64,000 bases of DNA from DATKIY01 sp963726755 (GCA_963726755.1 CAVSDB010000001.1:868001-932000); one strand, 5' to 3'. Counted from the first letter of the stretch, positions 16,237-26,933 are shown. Numbers and translations are program-made. The notes: generated from the sequence alone by a model not told the origin.

Positions 16237-17762
16237 CTAGTCTTTAGGGACTAGAAGAACTAGACCGTTAGTGGTCGCCGCCATGGCCTGCGCGAGACCG
16301 ACGAACGTCCGGACTGCCGCCCCTGTCCCACCTTTGGGGGTATAGCCATGCGGCTCCCCTTGGTTGAAGGCTGGACCAGCGATGTCCAGGTGCACCCACG
16401 GAATGTCGTCAGGGACGAAATCCTGAAGGAAGAGGCCAGCGACGAGCATGCCGCCGTAGCGATCGCCGATGTTGGCAATGTCTGCGACTGGCGAGTCCAT
16501 GCTTGGGCGCAGCTCTGGGGGCAGCGGCATCGGCCACATCTGTTCGCCGGTAGCGGTGGCGATGTCATGAACCCGAGTTCGCAGCTCGTCGTCGTTGCCC
16601 ATGATCCCGGCAGTGCGCGCGCCCAGCGCGACGAGCGCGGCCCCGGTCAGTGTTGCGGCGTCAGCGATCACGTCTGGCTTGTCTTCAGCGGCACGCACGA
16701 TGGCATCCGCGAGAACCAGCCGTCCCTCGGCGTCGGTGTTGAGGACCTCGACGGTGCGACCGCCGCGGATCGTGATGACGTCGCCTGGTCGCTGTGCGGT
16801 TCCTGATGGCATGTTCTCAGCCAGCGGTAGCCAGCCAGTGACGTTGATGACGGGCTTGAGTCGGGCGATCGCCGTCATCGCGCCAAGGACAGCGGCAGCG
16901 CCGCCCATGTCGCACTTCATCCAGTCCATCGCAGCACTTGGCTTGAGCGAGAGTCCACCGGAGTCGAAGGTGATGCCCTTACCCACGAGCGCCAGGTGAC
17001 GCTTTGCTTTGGGGTGGGTGTAACTGATGCGGACCAACCGCGGCGAGTGAGCCGAGCCCATTCCGACTGCGATGATGCCCCCGTACTTGCCGCGCGACAA
17101 CGCACGTCCATCGAGCACGTCGACGTCGAGTTTCAACGTGCGGCACGCCGACACTGCTGCGTCTGCGAATTCCTTGGGGTGAAGGTCCGATGGGGAGGTG
17201 TTCACCAGGTCGCGGACGAGGTTGATCGATCGAGTGATGACTTTGACCTCTGTCAGCGCCCTGGTTAGGGCCCGATCGTTGGCGAGCTCGGTGCACAGCA
17301 CCAAAGCGGTGACGGGCTTCTTGTGCGCGGCGGCGGACGCGTGTCGGTAGTTCGTAGAACGCGTACGCACCGAACATCGCCCCCTCGGCGACTGCTCGAG
17401 CCGACTGCGACGTCACTGGCTGGCAGCGCCAGTGCCACGCGGGTGTTCCCGGCCAGCGACCGGACCGCTGTGCCCGCCGCACGACGAAGTGTCTCGGGAT
17501 CGCCTTGCTTGTCGCCTAGGCCCACAGCCACGATGAGCGGCGCACCGACCTTGCCTGACTTCGGCATCTTCACCACTTGTCCGACGGATCCGGTTGCACC
17601 CAAGCTCGCAAGCACCTTGCGCAGGTTGCGGCCGTAGGCGGTTTCAACGGACGCCCCGCCCTTCGCCATGCGAATCGCGTCGCCCTTCTTGACGAGTCCG
17701 ACGACCACGGCGTCGACTTTGAGTTGGGCGGCGTCGCTGCTACTGGTTTCGATCGTGGTCAT
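16237..17762 (-). CDS. pepA: leucyl aminopeptidase, M17 (two frame changes)
   Basis: This cytosolic two-metal aminopeptidase removes N-terminal residues from peptides. The N-terminal domain starts MTTIETSSSDAAQLKVDAVV. The frame changes near 17400 (after LPASDVAVG; it then reads RAVAEGAMFGAYAF) and again near 17355 (then YRHASAAAHKKPVTALVL). The catalytic domain is complete: GKGITFDSGG with the metal-binding Lys/Asp, MKCDMGGAAAV, NTDAEGRLVLAD and the closing YTPKGGTGAAVRT. The repaired protein is about 508 residues, as expected. Both breaks fall in the linker and are probably indel errors. It is convergent with the preceding small gene and divergent from gcvT. Confidence 0.88.
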
Positions 17763-17860
17763 GGTTCCTCACCGGTTGGCGTACATGCGGTCGGCGCACA
17801 GGGCGTGGTCGCGGGCAGGGCCAGCGTATGCGATGGCGATGGGCAGGTACGGTCCGATGC

Positions 17861-18961
17861 ATGAGTGCACCACTTCGACAGTCACCGCTGCACGAACGCC
17901 ACGTCGCGCTGGACGCGAAACTCGCCCCTTTCTCTGGGTGGGAGATGCCGCTGGAGTACCCCGGGGGAGGTGTTCTTAAGGAACACGCAGCGGTGCGCGA
18001 GGCGGTTGGAGTCTTCGACGTGTCGCACCTCGGAAAACTGCTCGTCGAGGGTCCGGGTGCAGCGGCGTACGTCAATGCCCAGTTCACCAACGACCTCGAA
18101 CGAATCGCTGCCGGGCAGGCGCAGTACTCGATGTTGTGCGCCGACGACGGTGGCGTGGTCGACGACCTGATCGTGTACCGAAGAAGTGATGACGCAGTGT
18201 TCGTTGTCCCAAATGCCGGGAACACCGCGACCGTTGTTGCTGCCCTTACCGCCGGCGTGCCCGCTGGTGTCACTGTGACCGACCAACACGAGGACTTTGC
18301 CGTAATAGCGGTGCAGGGACCGCGGTCGGCGAACGTGCTTGAGCAAGTGGGCTTGCCGACGGACCTCGATTACATGGCCTTCGTTGACTTCGAGTGGCGA
18401 GGTGAGCCGGTGATCGTCTGTCGCACGGGGTACACGGGGGAGCGGGGCTTCGAGTTGTTGCCTCGATGGCAGCAGGCGACTGATCTTTGGGACTCCTTGG
18501 TTGAGGAGGTATCGGGTGCGGGCGGTCGGGTTGCCGGCCTGGCCGCTCGCGACACGTTGCGCACCGAGATGGGTTACCCCTTGCACGGTCAGGACCTCTC
18601 GTTGTCCATCACACCTGTGCAAGCCAGACTCGGTTGGGCTGTCGGTTGGGACAAGCCGCAGTTCGCAGGCCGCGACGCATTGACGCGCGAACGCGCCGAA
18701 GGTCCGCATCGTCGACTATGGGGACTGGCAGCGACCGACCGCGGCATCCCACGGCCACATATGCCGGTACTTGGCGGCGACGGCAGCCAAGTCGGCGAGG
18801 TCACCAGCGGAACGTTCTCACCGACGTTGCGCCAGGGGATCGGCCTGGCGTTACTGGACACGGCTGTGGCAGAGGGAGCAAGCGTCACGGTTGACGTCCG
18901 AGGTCGACCGTCGGTCATGAAGGTCGTCAAGCCACCGTTCGTCCCCGACTCAACCCGGTAG
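17861..18961 (+). CDS. gcvT: glycine cleavage system aminomethyltransferase (T protein)
   Basis: It transfers the methylene group from aminomethyl-GcvH to tetrahydrofolate, releasing ammonia. From ATG 17861 (MSAPLRQSPLHERHVALDAK) the protein has 366 residues, the usual size; the frame from 17828 only adds a non-conserved lead. Family features are FSGWEMPLEYPGGGVLKEH, VFDVSHLGK, GGVVDDLIVYR with the catalytic-Asp region, CRTGYTGERGFEL and the C-terminal GEVTSGTFSPTL. The other gcv genes are not in the window. It relies on the same lipoate and E3 genes found upstream. Confidence 0.93.
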   Translation: MSAPLRQSPLHERHVALDAKLAPFSGWEMPLEYPGGGVLKEHAAVREAVGVFDVSHLGKLLVEGPGAAAYVNAQFTNDLERIAAGQAQYSMLCADDGGVVDDLIVYRRSDDAVFVVPNAGNTATVVAALTAGVPAGVTVTDQHEDFAVIAVQGPRSANVLEQVGLPTDLDYMAFVDFEWRGEPVIVCRTGYTGERGFELLPRWQQATDLWDSLVEEVSGAGGRVAGLAARDTLRTEMGYPLHGQDLSLSITPVQARLGWAVGWDKPQFAGRDALTRERAEGPHRRLWGLAATDRGIPRPHMPVLGGDGSQVGEVTSGTFSPTLRQGIGLALLDTAVAEGASVTVDVRGRPSVMKVVKPPFVPDSTR

Positions 18962-19031
18962 TTGCCGGTCGAACCCTCCCGCGACCAATTCTGAACAAGT
19001 GTCCGAACGTGGGCGTTTGAACGCACCAAAG

Positions 19032-19096
19032 TGCACAACACCACCCACCGACGTGCGAAATTGTTCGTCGTGAGGCGCAATTCCGCACAATTGTGC
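19032..19096 (+). repeat. AATTG-rich imperfect repeat, copy 1
   Basis: It starts TGCACAACACCACCCA and contains GCGCAATT and CGCACAATTGTGC palindromic words. By eye it resembles the reverse complement of 28411-28481. It lies in the convergent gap between gcvT and cobS, just past the end of the cobalamin operon. Confidence 0.45.
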
Positions 19097-19177
19097 TACG
19101 ACGGAAGCGCCTACGGCGCGGTTACCGGACGTGGAGATGGTTCACCATTCGCAGCCAGTCGACGGTGGCTTGCAGGC

Positions 19178-19963
19178 TTAGCTGGCGAAGCAGATCATCA
19201 GCGCGAAGGTGGCAAACGCCAATTCTCCTGCTGCACCCATGACGTCACCGGTGACTCCGCCGAAGCGATTGACGCAGTGTCTGACGAACACGGCTGCAAC
19301 CAAGCAGGGCGACAAACATCGCTGGCCGGTGTTCACCAGATACGGGTAGGCGATGTCGTCGTCGAGCCAGACGATGGCGCCGAGGACGCACGCTACGGCC
19401 CCGGTTACGCACGCGGCTCCTGCGACAGGAACTGTCGACGCGAATGTCGCTCCGAGGCCGGAGTCCCTTGCCGCTGGAACGCCGCGAAGGCAGGCCAAAG
19501 TCATTGCTAGTCGAGAAACCATCGCTCCACCGACCAGAGCTAGCGTGCCGCGGCCCAGTTCTAGCGCGGTATAGAGACTGGTTACCTGCACGAGTAGAAC
19601 CAAAATCAACGTGATGACGCCGAACGCACCAATGTCCGACTTCTTCATCACCTCAAGCGCCTCAGCGCCCTGCTTGCCGCTGCCGAGTCCGTCAGCGGTG
19701 TCTGCCAGTCCGTCCAGGTGAATCGCTCGGGTAAGCAAAGTCATGATGACCAATCCGACGACGGCAACCGGGAGCCACTTAGTTGGTTCTGGAATCAGCC
19801 AACGCATCGCGAGGACCCCTGATTCGGCGACGAGTCCAAGGGCAAGGCCGACGAGCGGTGCGAGCAGCATGGCGCGACCAGCCACGCGTGCGTCGATCGT
19901 GCGAGGCGGACCAATCCTCACTGCAGTCAGCGTGCCAACGGCTAGCCGAATCGCGTCGGTCAC
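19178..19963 (-). CDS. cobS: adenosylcobinamide-GDP ribazoletransferase (cobalamin synthase)
   Basis: This membrane enzyme joins adenosylcobinamide-GDP and alpha-ribazole(-phosphate), the last assembly step of cobalamin. The 261-residue polytopic protein carries the CobS signature HLDGLADTADGLG near residues 82-94 and the KKSDIGAFGV motif, with several hydrophobic segments. It is the last gene of the riboswitch-controlled operon and overlaps cobT by four bases. No corrin-ring synthesis genes are visible, so the operon fits salvage of imported corrinoids. Confidence 0.93.
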   Translation of the reverse strand: MTDAIRLAVGTLTAVRIGPPRTIDARVAGRAMLLAPLVGLALGLVAESGVLAMRWLIPEPTKWLPVAVVGLVIMTLLTRAIHLDGLADTADGLGSGKQGAEALEVMKKSDIGAFGVITLILVLLVQVTSLYTALELGRGTLALVGGAMVSRLAMTLACLRGVPAARDSGLGATFASTVPVAGAACVTGAVACVLGAIVWLDDDIAYPYLVNTGQRCLSPCLVAAVFVRHCVNRFGGVTGDVMGAAGELAFATFALMICFAS

Positions 19964-21036
19964 TGTGGCTCGTCAGCGGCGGACGAGACACCGGCCTCAT
20001 CGAAGGTGGCCATGTCAGCCAGGGTCGCTTGGGCTGCTCGCAGGATCGGAAGCGCGAGTAAGGCGCCGGTGCCTTCGCCAAGTCTGAGTTGGTAGTCGAG
20101 CAACGGTTCGAGCTGTAGTCGGTTGAGGACGTACTCGTGTGCCGGTTCGACTGAGCGGTGGCCGGCAACGAACCAGCGTGAGCAGCGGTAGGCAATGCGA
20201 TGCGCGAGCATCGCACAGGCTCCGGACACCAGGCCGTCCAAGATGACCGGCGTCCGCCGACGTGCACTCTGCAGCAGGAAGCCGGTCATGGCCGCGAAGT
20301 CAGGTCCTGCGACGGTGCCGAGCAACTGGACTGGTTCACCAAGACCTCCCCGGCCGCGTCGCATGGCGTCACGCACTGCGCTGGCCTTGAGCATCCAGGT
20401 CTCGTCGTCGATGCCGGTGCCACGTCCTGTGACCGCTCCAGCGTCCTGGTTGGCGAGCAACCCGATGAGCGCTGCCGCGGGTGTGGTGTTCCCGATTCCC
20501 ATGTCCCCAGGGATGAGCAGGTCGGCACCGGCGTCGATCTCCTGGTCAGCGATCGACATCCCAGCAACGAACGCCTGCTCGGCTTGTTCTGGCGAAATGG
20601 CGTCCTCAACCCGGATGTCAGCGGTGCCTTCGCAAACCTTGTATTGCGTCACATCGTCCGGGAGCTCGACCAGTTGTGCTGCGACTCCCATGTCGACGAC
20701 TCGTACGTCTGCGCCGAAAGTGCGCGCGAGGGCATTCACCGCCGCGCCGCCCGAAACGAAGTTCGCGACCATCTGCGCGGTGACCTCCGGGGGGTAGGCC
20801 GATACGCCGCTGCGGGCCACCCCGTGATCGGACGCGAAGATGACCACTCGCACGCGGTCAAGCGGCCGCGGCGGGCACACACCCTGCACGGCGCTTAGCC
20901 AGAGCGAGAGCGTCTCAAGGCGTCCCAGAGAGCCAGCGGGCTTGGTGAGAATTGTTTGGCGGGCTACTGCGTCTTTCAAGGCGTCAGAGTCGGGAGCTCG
21001 GATCTCTTCGCGAAAGACTTGCAAGTCAAGACTCAA
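19960..21036 (-). CDS. cobT: nicotinate-nucleotide--dimethylbenzimidazole phosphoribosyltransferase
   Basis: It activates the lower-ligand base (such as DMB) to alpha-ribazole phosphate for CobS. The 358-residue product starts at TTG 21036 (SLDLQVFREEIRAPDSDALK). It has KPAGSLGRLE, FASDHGVARSGVSAYPPEVT, GDMGIGNTTPAAAL and the catalytic Glu of LRLGEGTGALLALPIL near the C-terminus. The start lies inside the cobU 3' end. Gene order cobU-cobT-cobS with overlaps indicates translational coupling. Confidence 0.93.
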   Translation of the reverse strand: MSLDLQVFREEIRAPDSDALKDAVARQTILTKPAGSLGRLETLSLWLSAVQGVCPPRPLDRVRVVIFASDHGVARSGVSAYPPEVTAQMVANFVSGGAAVNALARTFGADVRVVDMGVAAQLVELPDDVTQYKVCEGTADIRVEDAISPEQAEQAFVAGMSIADQEIDAGADLLIPGDMGIGNTTPAAALIGLLANQDAGAVTGRGTGIDDETWMLKASAVRDAMRRGRGGLGEPVQLLGTVAGPDFAAMTGFLLQSARRRTPVILDGLVSGACAMLAHRIAYRCSRWFVAGHRSVEPAHEYVLNRLQLEPLLDYQLRLGEGTGALLALPILRAAQATLADMATFDEAGVSSAADEPQ

Positions 21037-22431
21037 GTGTCCGCCTTTGCGCGACGTCGGAGGATCGTTCGGTAGTCAGGCGCACCGGACGTCCCGCCAC
21101 CAGTAGCGTCACGTCGTCGCTGGCGGCGGAGATGGCTGCGTTGAGTCGGCCCATGAGATCCCGGAACAGTCTCCCCGATGCGGTGGCGGGCACAACCCCC
21201 GACCCGACCTCGTTGCTCACGGCGACGACGTGTGCCCGAGTGTTACGCCAGGCTGTCAACAGGGCATCGATCTGTTTGGTGGCCACGGTCGTGTCGCCGT
21301 TCCACGCGTCACAGTCATCGAGCGTCTGGGCCAGCCACAGCGTCAGACAGTCGATGAGCAGAACGTCGCTTGGGACAGCCTCGTCGAGAACCGATACGAC
21401 GTCTGGGGTCTCCAGCGTTGTCCAGTGGGACAGGGCGTCGCGCCCGGTGATGCGCGATCCGGTCTTGCCATTCCGGGTCGTCCGCGCGTGGCGCTGAGGT
21501 TGCGACGTAGGTCACTGCCGGCTCGGCTGCGAGCAGTCGTTCTGCGTAAGAGGACTTTCCTGACCGGGCGCCGCCTAGCACGAGTGTGCGGTGGGGTCTG
21601 GGCTCCGATGCGGGCGAGTTACTCGTGGCCGCACCGGAGACCAGCACCGTGCCGTCAGCGACGACGTCGACTCCCCAAGGACGCATGATGTCGATCAGTT
21701 CCGATGTCGGTGGATTGTCATGTGACAGGTGAACGGCAACGACTTGTGTGTGGCCAGTGAGTGCTTGGCTGTCGCGCAGTTGCGCGATCGTCCGTGCAAA
21801 GGTGCGAAGGTCGAGATGCTGACCGTCGTGCTCCTCGAAGTTACCGAACGTCTCTTCGATGAGGGCGATGTCGAAATTTCTCTGCTTGGTCGCTTCGAGC
21901 GTAGCCGCCGGAAGTACGCCGGTGTCCGTCGCGAAGAGCAGCCGAGATCCATCGCCTGATTCGATGTCGTAGATCAGAGCGGGTCCAATGTCGTCGCCAT
22001 GGTGGTTCGCGGCGAGCGCGCGGATCACAAACCCGGATGTTGTGTGCGTCTCACCAGCGTTGCACGGTGATGAAGGCCACCGGGTCAGCTGGACCGACCC
22101 ATGGCTGGCACATTTCTATTACTGCGGGCGGCCCAATGACTGTCAGGGGGCGAGCGGTGGCCCATCGGTGGAAGAGCAGAGTCGCGGGACCGACGTGATC
22201 GGGATGAGCGTGGGTGAAGAGCATTGTGGTGACGCCGTCGAGTCGGTGACCAAGGCGCTCCGCCGCGCGAGGAATCTCTGGACCACAGTCGATGAGGAGT
22301 TGACCGTCGATCAGTGCCCCGGTCTGTCCGCGGATGTCCCCGGTGCGGCGAGCTGAGTTGCAAGAGGCGCAGTTACAGAAGGGATTCGGCCAGCCGTCGG
22401 CTGATCCTGTCCCCAGGACAACAACCTGCAT
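21026..22431 (-). CDS. cobU: MBL-fold / adenosylcobinamide kinase-guanylyltransferase fusion (two frame changes)
   Basis: The N-terminal half is a metallo-beta-lactamase domain (VLGTGSADGWPNPFCNCASC, then FTHAHPDHVG). The frame changes near 22050, after AFITVQ, and resumes as GETHTTSGFVIRALAANHHG, continuing to a third MBL motif region (VVAVHLSHDNPP). The C-terminal half is CobU: the P-loop VLGGARSGKSSYAERLL, a second frame change near 21437, then LSHWTTLETPDVVSVL, LLIDCLTLWLAQ and VSNEVGSGVVPATASGRLFR. It phosphorylates adenosylcobinamide and adds GMP. The repaired length is about 467 residues. MBL-CobU fusions are known in actinobacteria, but the MBL role is not defined. It overlaps the ECF S gene by one base. 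Confidence 0.82.
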
Positions 22432-23252
22432 CAGGCGGGTATGTACGAAGTCTGAGCGGGCGCGTCGTTCGGTTCAAATGTCGCAGTGTCGCTGAACAAA
22501 GCGCGACGGTGCGTTCGACGCAGTGCCGCGAGCGCACGACGACCGAACAGCGCGATGAGCACAGCCGTTCCGATCGCGCGAGGAATGTCGAAGCCGAGTG
22601 AAGTAGCGAGGGTGAATGCGAGAAGGCGACCGAGGTTCTCGGTGATCGGTTCACCGGCGTGGAAGGCGATGTCGCCAGTGGTCGCGAGGAACGGCCAGAA
22701 CCAGAGGTTGAGCAAGATTCCGTAGGCCAGCGATGCCACGGCGCCGTATGCGGCAAGCAGTACAACCTCGGTACGTCCCTCGGCGCGAGGCAGCAGTCCG
22801 GCACCGAGTCCGAGCCAGGCTGCCGCGAGCATCTGGAACGGCAGCCAGGGGCCGATTCCCCCGGTGATAAGCGCCGAGCCTGCCATCGAGGTCGCGCCAA
22901 GCACGAACCCGAAGCCAGGACCGAAGACCCGACCCGCGATGACCATCACCACGAACATCGGTTGGAAACCCGTGACGCCTCCGGAGAACGGTCGCAGCGC
23001 CGCAGCGACAGCCGTGAGCACTCCAAGCAGCGCAACGGACTTGGCGTCGATGCCTTCTTCGGCAATTTCGGCAAGGACAACAGCAAGCAGCAGCGGGACC
23101 AGCAACGTGAATAACCACGGACCTTCAAGCCCCTGGTTGAGGTTGGCTCCTGGCTGCACTAGGAACGGCCAACCAAAGGCGAGCAGGCCGATGACGGACG
23201 TGACGCCGATGGCGACGATCGAACGTGGACGCAGTGCAACGCCGGAGGTCAT
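22431..23252 (-). CDS. ECF transporter substrate-binding (S) component, predicted corrinoid
   Basis: The 273-residue membrane protein has about six to eight hydrophobic segments (SIVAIGVTSVIGLLAFGWPF, FTLLVPLLLAVVLAE and others). It shares the S-component pattern of small residues near FQPMFVVMVIAGRVFGPGFG and LGATSMAGSALITGG, where the A-x3-A-like contacts to EcfT are expected. The C-terminal 25 residues are polar. Specificity is inferred only from context: a cobalamin riboswitch upstream and cobU-cobT-cobS directly downstream. It overlaps the ATPase gene by four bases. Confidence 0.8.
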   Translation of the reverse strand: MTSGVALRPRSIVAIGVTSVIGLLAFGWPFLVQPGANLNQGLEGPWLFTLLVPLLLAVVLAEIAEEGIDAKSVALLGVLTAVAAALRPFSGGVTGFQPMFVVMVIAGRVFGPGFGFVLGATSMAGSALITGGIGPWLPFQMLAAAWLGLGAGLLPRAEGRTEVVLLAAYGAVASLAYGILLNLWFWPFLATTGDIAFHAGEPITENLGRLLAFTLATSLGFDIPRAIGTAVLIALFGRRALAALRRTHRRALFSDTATFEPNDAPAQTSYIPA

Positions 23253-24869
23253 GGACTCACCGCTGACAACGTGGCTTCGACGTCGCGCACGGTGAGCCAG
23301 GGCAACGGCGACAGCACTTTGGCGACCTGCGGCGCGAATTGGGGGGAGCCGACGACAACTTCGTGAGTTGGTCCGTCGGCAACGATGTCGCCCTCGGCCA
23401 TGACCACAGTTCGAGTGGCAACTTCGGCAACGAGCTCGACGTCGTGGGTCGCGATGATGATCGCGTGACCCTCGCTGGCTCGTCCCTTCAAGAACTCAAT
23501 CAGTCGGCCCTTGCTCGGATAGTCCAAACCTCTCGTCGGTTCGTCGAGCAGAAGGACCGGAGCATCGGCAACGAGAATGACAGCCAGCGCCAGTGACAAC
23601 CGTTGTCCTTCAGATAGGTCGCGCGGATGACGCTCTGGGTCGATCCCCGGCGTGAGTCGGTCGAGCAGTGCCTGCGTCGTTCCCGCTGCGAGATCGCGGT
23701 CGCTGTCTGCCGACGCGCACTCGGTGGCGACGGAGTGGGACCACAACAGATCAGCCGGCTCTTGCGGGATCATGCCGACGCACGAGACGAGCGCCGCAGG
23801 GCTCAGCGCGGACTGGATCCTCACCGCAGACTCGAACTTGCCCCGATGCGAGTGGCGTGAGTCCGACCAGCGTGCGTAGCAACGTCGACTTGCCAGCACC
23901 GTTTCGTCCCATCACCGCAACCACCTCGCCCGGACGGACGACGAGGTCTGCCTCACGCAACGCGGTGTGGTCGCCGTAGGTCGCGGTGGCCTTGGAAACC
24001 TTCACTAGCGGAAGCCCTGGCGGCACCGACGGCATGGGGCGCGTCGGGGGAGCGCTCGCCGCGAGGGTGTCGCGAAGTGGACCGGCCAGGCGTCGTGCAT
24101 CGCGCACCGACAACGGCAGTGGCTGCCAACCAGCCAGTCGGCCAAGTGTGACGACCGGAGGCGCCACCGACGTCGACTCAAGCATCCGCGTCGGGTCGCC
24201 TGAGTCGACGGTGCCGTCGTCTCGCACGACCACAACACGATCGGCGAACTGGACAACTCGCTCGAGTCGATGCTCGGCCAACAGCACGGTGACACCAAGG
24301 TCATGGACGATCCGCTGGAGTGCTGCGAGTACGTCCTCGGCCGCGGAAGGATCGAGCGCCGACGTCGGCTCGTCGAGAATCATTGCGGCGGGGTGCTGCG
24401 CGAGCACTGCGGCAATCGCGGTCCGCTGTTGCTGACCTCCCGACAGCGTCCGGAGCGGACGCGCCCGTACGTCGCTAAGACCAAGAAGGTCCAGGCTCTC
24501 TTCCACACGTCGACGCATGATGTCGGCAGGTAGACCAATGGTCTCCATGCCGTAGGCGATCTCGTCTTCAACGATGTCGGCCACGAATCCGTCACGCGGA
24601 TCCTGCGCAACCATGCCGACGACGTCGGCCAGTTCACGTGGGGGGAGGTCACGCGTGTCATGCCCAGCAACGATCACGCGCCCACTCATCAACCCACCGG
24701 TGAAGTGTGGAACTAGACCGTTGACCGAACGCAGCAATGTGGACTTGCCGAACCCGGTCTCGCCGACGACAAGGACCAGTTCACCTTCGGGGATGACTAG
24801 ATCGACGTTGCGCAGCGTCGGGTCGGATCGATCGGGGTAGGTAAACGTCACGTTCTCGAAGCGGATCAT
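23249..24869 (-). CDS. ECF transporter ATPase, fused A-A' (one frame change)
   Basis: Two ABC ATPase domains lie in one chain. Domain 1 has Walker A GETGFGKSTLL, signature LSGGQQQR, Walker B AAMILDEPTSALD and the switch His in LAEHRLERV. Domain 2 has GRNGAGKSTLL, then a frame change near 23830, then IPQEPADLLWSHSV, LSEGQRLSLALA, VLLLDEPTRGLD and IIIATHDVE. The repaired chain is about 540 residues. It overlaps EcfT upstream and the S component downstream by four bases each, as in dedicated (group I-like) ECF systems. It energises uptake of the substrate bound by the S component. Confidence 0.87.
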
Positions 24870-26018
24870 GCGGCGACTCGCTCAGCGACCGGTTTGTGCG
24901 CGCTGCCATGCCGAACGGGTTGCTCGGCCAGCGGTGGTTGCGGGGTGAGCCACGCTGGAAGCGCACCGACGAGCACCGTCAGAACCAGTCCGACAGACGC
25001 GGTCGGCCACACCAGCGGCGTCACCGCCGGGAAACAACAACGCAGGATCGACCGAAGCGACGACCGTGAATACCACTGCGGGGACCAGCCCACACGTCAC
25101 CGTGATCCACTCGGAAACGCGCCAGGGATCTGGTCGGTGAACCGTGCGGATCGATCGGGCGTTGGCGCGTCGAATGCCCCACACCGCGACGGCGATTCCG
25201 GCCAGCATCGTGATGAGCGCCGCTGACGCTGAGGTGTCTGCGTCCAGCAGTCCGTACGCGCCGACGAGCAGAGCCATCAGCCCGACCAACAGCAGGGCAG
25301 AGGTGATGCGACGTTGCCGCAACGGGATCGCACGCATCCGGCCGTAACCCCGCGAGTCCATGGCCGCCGCGAGATCGAGCGAACGCTCTAACGAACCTTC
25401 AAGTACGGCCAGCGAAATTGAGGCGACGGCACGCACTCCCTTATCGTTGCGGCCCCGCAGACGACGCGCCTCACCGATTCTGCGCGCGTGTGTCACTGCG
25501 GTTGGGATCAGTGTGACGGCGACAACGACCGCGACACCGACTTCGTATAAGGCACCGGGAACCGACTTCAGCAACCGTGTTGGATTCGCGAGTGCGTTAG
25601 CTGCGCCAACACACGCGAAGATCGCAACCAGTTGCAATCCGGAGTACGCGGCCGCGACTAGTGACGTCACCGTGACCGGTCCGCCGAGTCGGACTCCGGC
25701 CATCATGTCGGGCAGCGTTACCGACGGGACGGTGAACACCACGAACCCCGGCAGCGGGGGACCGAACAGCGCTTCGAAGACCAACCGAATACCCAACGCA
25801 ACTGCGCCCATCACGAGGAAGGCGCGAAACGCTGCGGACCAGGGTGCGTCGGTTCGTCGAGCAGCAACGACCAAGCCCGCGACCGCGATGATGCCGAGCA
25901 GCAGAATGGGATTCAACGTGTGAGAGGCCGCCGCGGCCAGTGCTAGTGCCCACAGCCACCACGCGACTGGGTGCAGGGCGCGTCGCGGTGATCGGGCTGG
26001 CATCACTAGGGCGGTCAT
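24866..26018 (-). CDS. ECF transporter transmembrane (T) component (one frame change)
   Basis: This is the CbiQ/EcfT-type scaffold joining the S component to the ATPases. It has four to six hydrophobic helices plus the coupling-helix pattern ARRIGEARRLRGRNDKG and a following A-x-DSRGYG stretch (LAAAMDSRGYGRMRA). After DPALLF a CCC run appears one base too long (near 25030). With it removed the protein continues as PAVTPLVWPTASVGLVLTV and ends PVAERVAA at 24866, giving the expected ATGA overlap with the ATPase gene. The length is about 383 residues. Without repair the frame ends at 24882. Confidence 0.83.
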
Positions 26019-26929
26019 CGTCGACGCCTGACTGCGACGAACGCTGCTGCGGACAGGGCCGCCACGGCAGCGAGTCCGACAACCATCCCGATCGGGGAGT
26101 TGTTCGATTCAGTGGAGGGCAACGGAGCCTTCAGCGCGACGGAGGCGTCAACCGGGGCGCCGTCATCACCTTCGGACGGGGGTTTTGGTTGCTGGCTCTG
26201 GTCGCCCGGATTTTGTTTCGGCTTCCCGTCCTTGTTGTGGTGAGACGGATGCTTGGACGGTGAGCCTGACGGTGAACTGCCGCCCTGGTTGGGACCTGTC
26301 GTACTTCCTGGGGTCGGCGTTGCACTGTTGCCGGGCGGCTGCGAGTGATTGCCGCCGCCGTTGCCCGGTGGGTTACCCGATCCTCCCGGCGAATCAGTGT
26401 CGGTTGGCTTCGGGTTCGCCACAGGTTCGCCGCACCCGGTCTTCGGGTAGCCAGCAACACCGCAGACCATGCCCTTCTCGACTCGGATCGAGGTTGCCGC
26501 GACGAGCACGTCGTATCCCGATGCACTCAGGGGAAGCACCAGGCAACGCGCGATTGGCCCGTCTGGAGGTGTCGCCCCCGGGGGAGCGTCAGCCTTGACG
26601 CCGAAGTCGAGGACGAGACCGACACGCTTCTTGCCGGCCACGGCGTCAGTGTCTGCGCAAATGTCGTCGAACGAAGACGTCACGCGTGGGGTGGACGACG
26701 AACCGGCCTCCTGGCTGATGGCAAACCGCCAGCCTTCGACCGTGCCGTCCGCCGGGTGTCTGGATGCACCCTGCGAAGAGAACGTCCAATCGCCGTCGCC
26801 ACCAACCCAGTAGGTCCAGTAGCGGTAACTCGTTGCGTTTGCACTAGGGGTAAGGCCAACCAACGCAACGAGCATCGCTGCCACCACCGTGATGGTGGCG
26901 ACAGCGATGCCTCGTTGACGTTGGGTCAT
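26015..26929 (-). CDS. SCO2322-like secreted/anchored protein of the cobalamin transport operon
   Basis: The 304-residue protein has a signal peptide (MTQRQRGIAVATITVVAAML to about ANA at residue 32). A compact extracellular domain begins YRYWTYWVGGDGDWTFSSQG and includes CLVLPLSASGYDVLVAA. About 90 residues of Gly/Pro/Ser/Asn linker follow, then a C-terminal hydrophobic anchor with a basic end (GMVVGLAAVAALSAAAFVAV, RRRR). Pairs of Cys (ICAD, CLVL, MVCG, GCGE) may form disulfides. SCO2322-type proteins recur next to ECF transporters. A role in presenting or capturing the corrinoid at the surface is inferred from context. It overlaps EcfT by four bases. Confidence 0.72.
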   Translation of the reverse strand: MTQRQRGIAVATITVVAAMLVALVGLTPSANATSYRYWTYWVGGDGDWTFSSQGASRHPADGTVEGWRFAISQEAGSSSTPRVTSSFDDICADTDAVAGKKRVGLVLDFGVKADAPPGATPPDGPIARCLVLPLSASGYDVLVAATSIRVEKGMVCGVAGYPKTGCGEPVANPKPTDTDSPGGSGNPPGNGGGNHSQPPGNSATPTPGSTTGPNQGGSSPSGSPSKHPSHHNKDGKPKQNPGDQSQQPKPPSEGDDGAPVDASVALKAPLPSTESNNSPIGMVVGLAAVAALSAAAFVAVRRRR

Positions 26930-26933
26930 TCGG

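Noticed and set aside
19031..19510. 159-residue plus-strand frame downstream of gcvT
   Set aside because: It overlaps cobS antisense and the AATTG repeat; composition is not protein-like.
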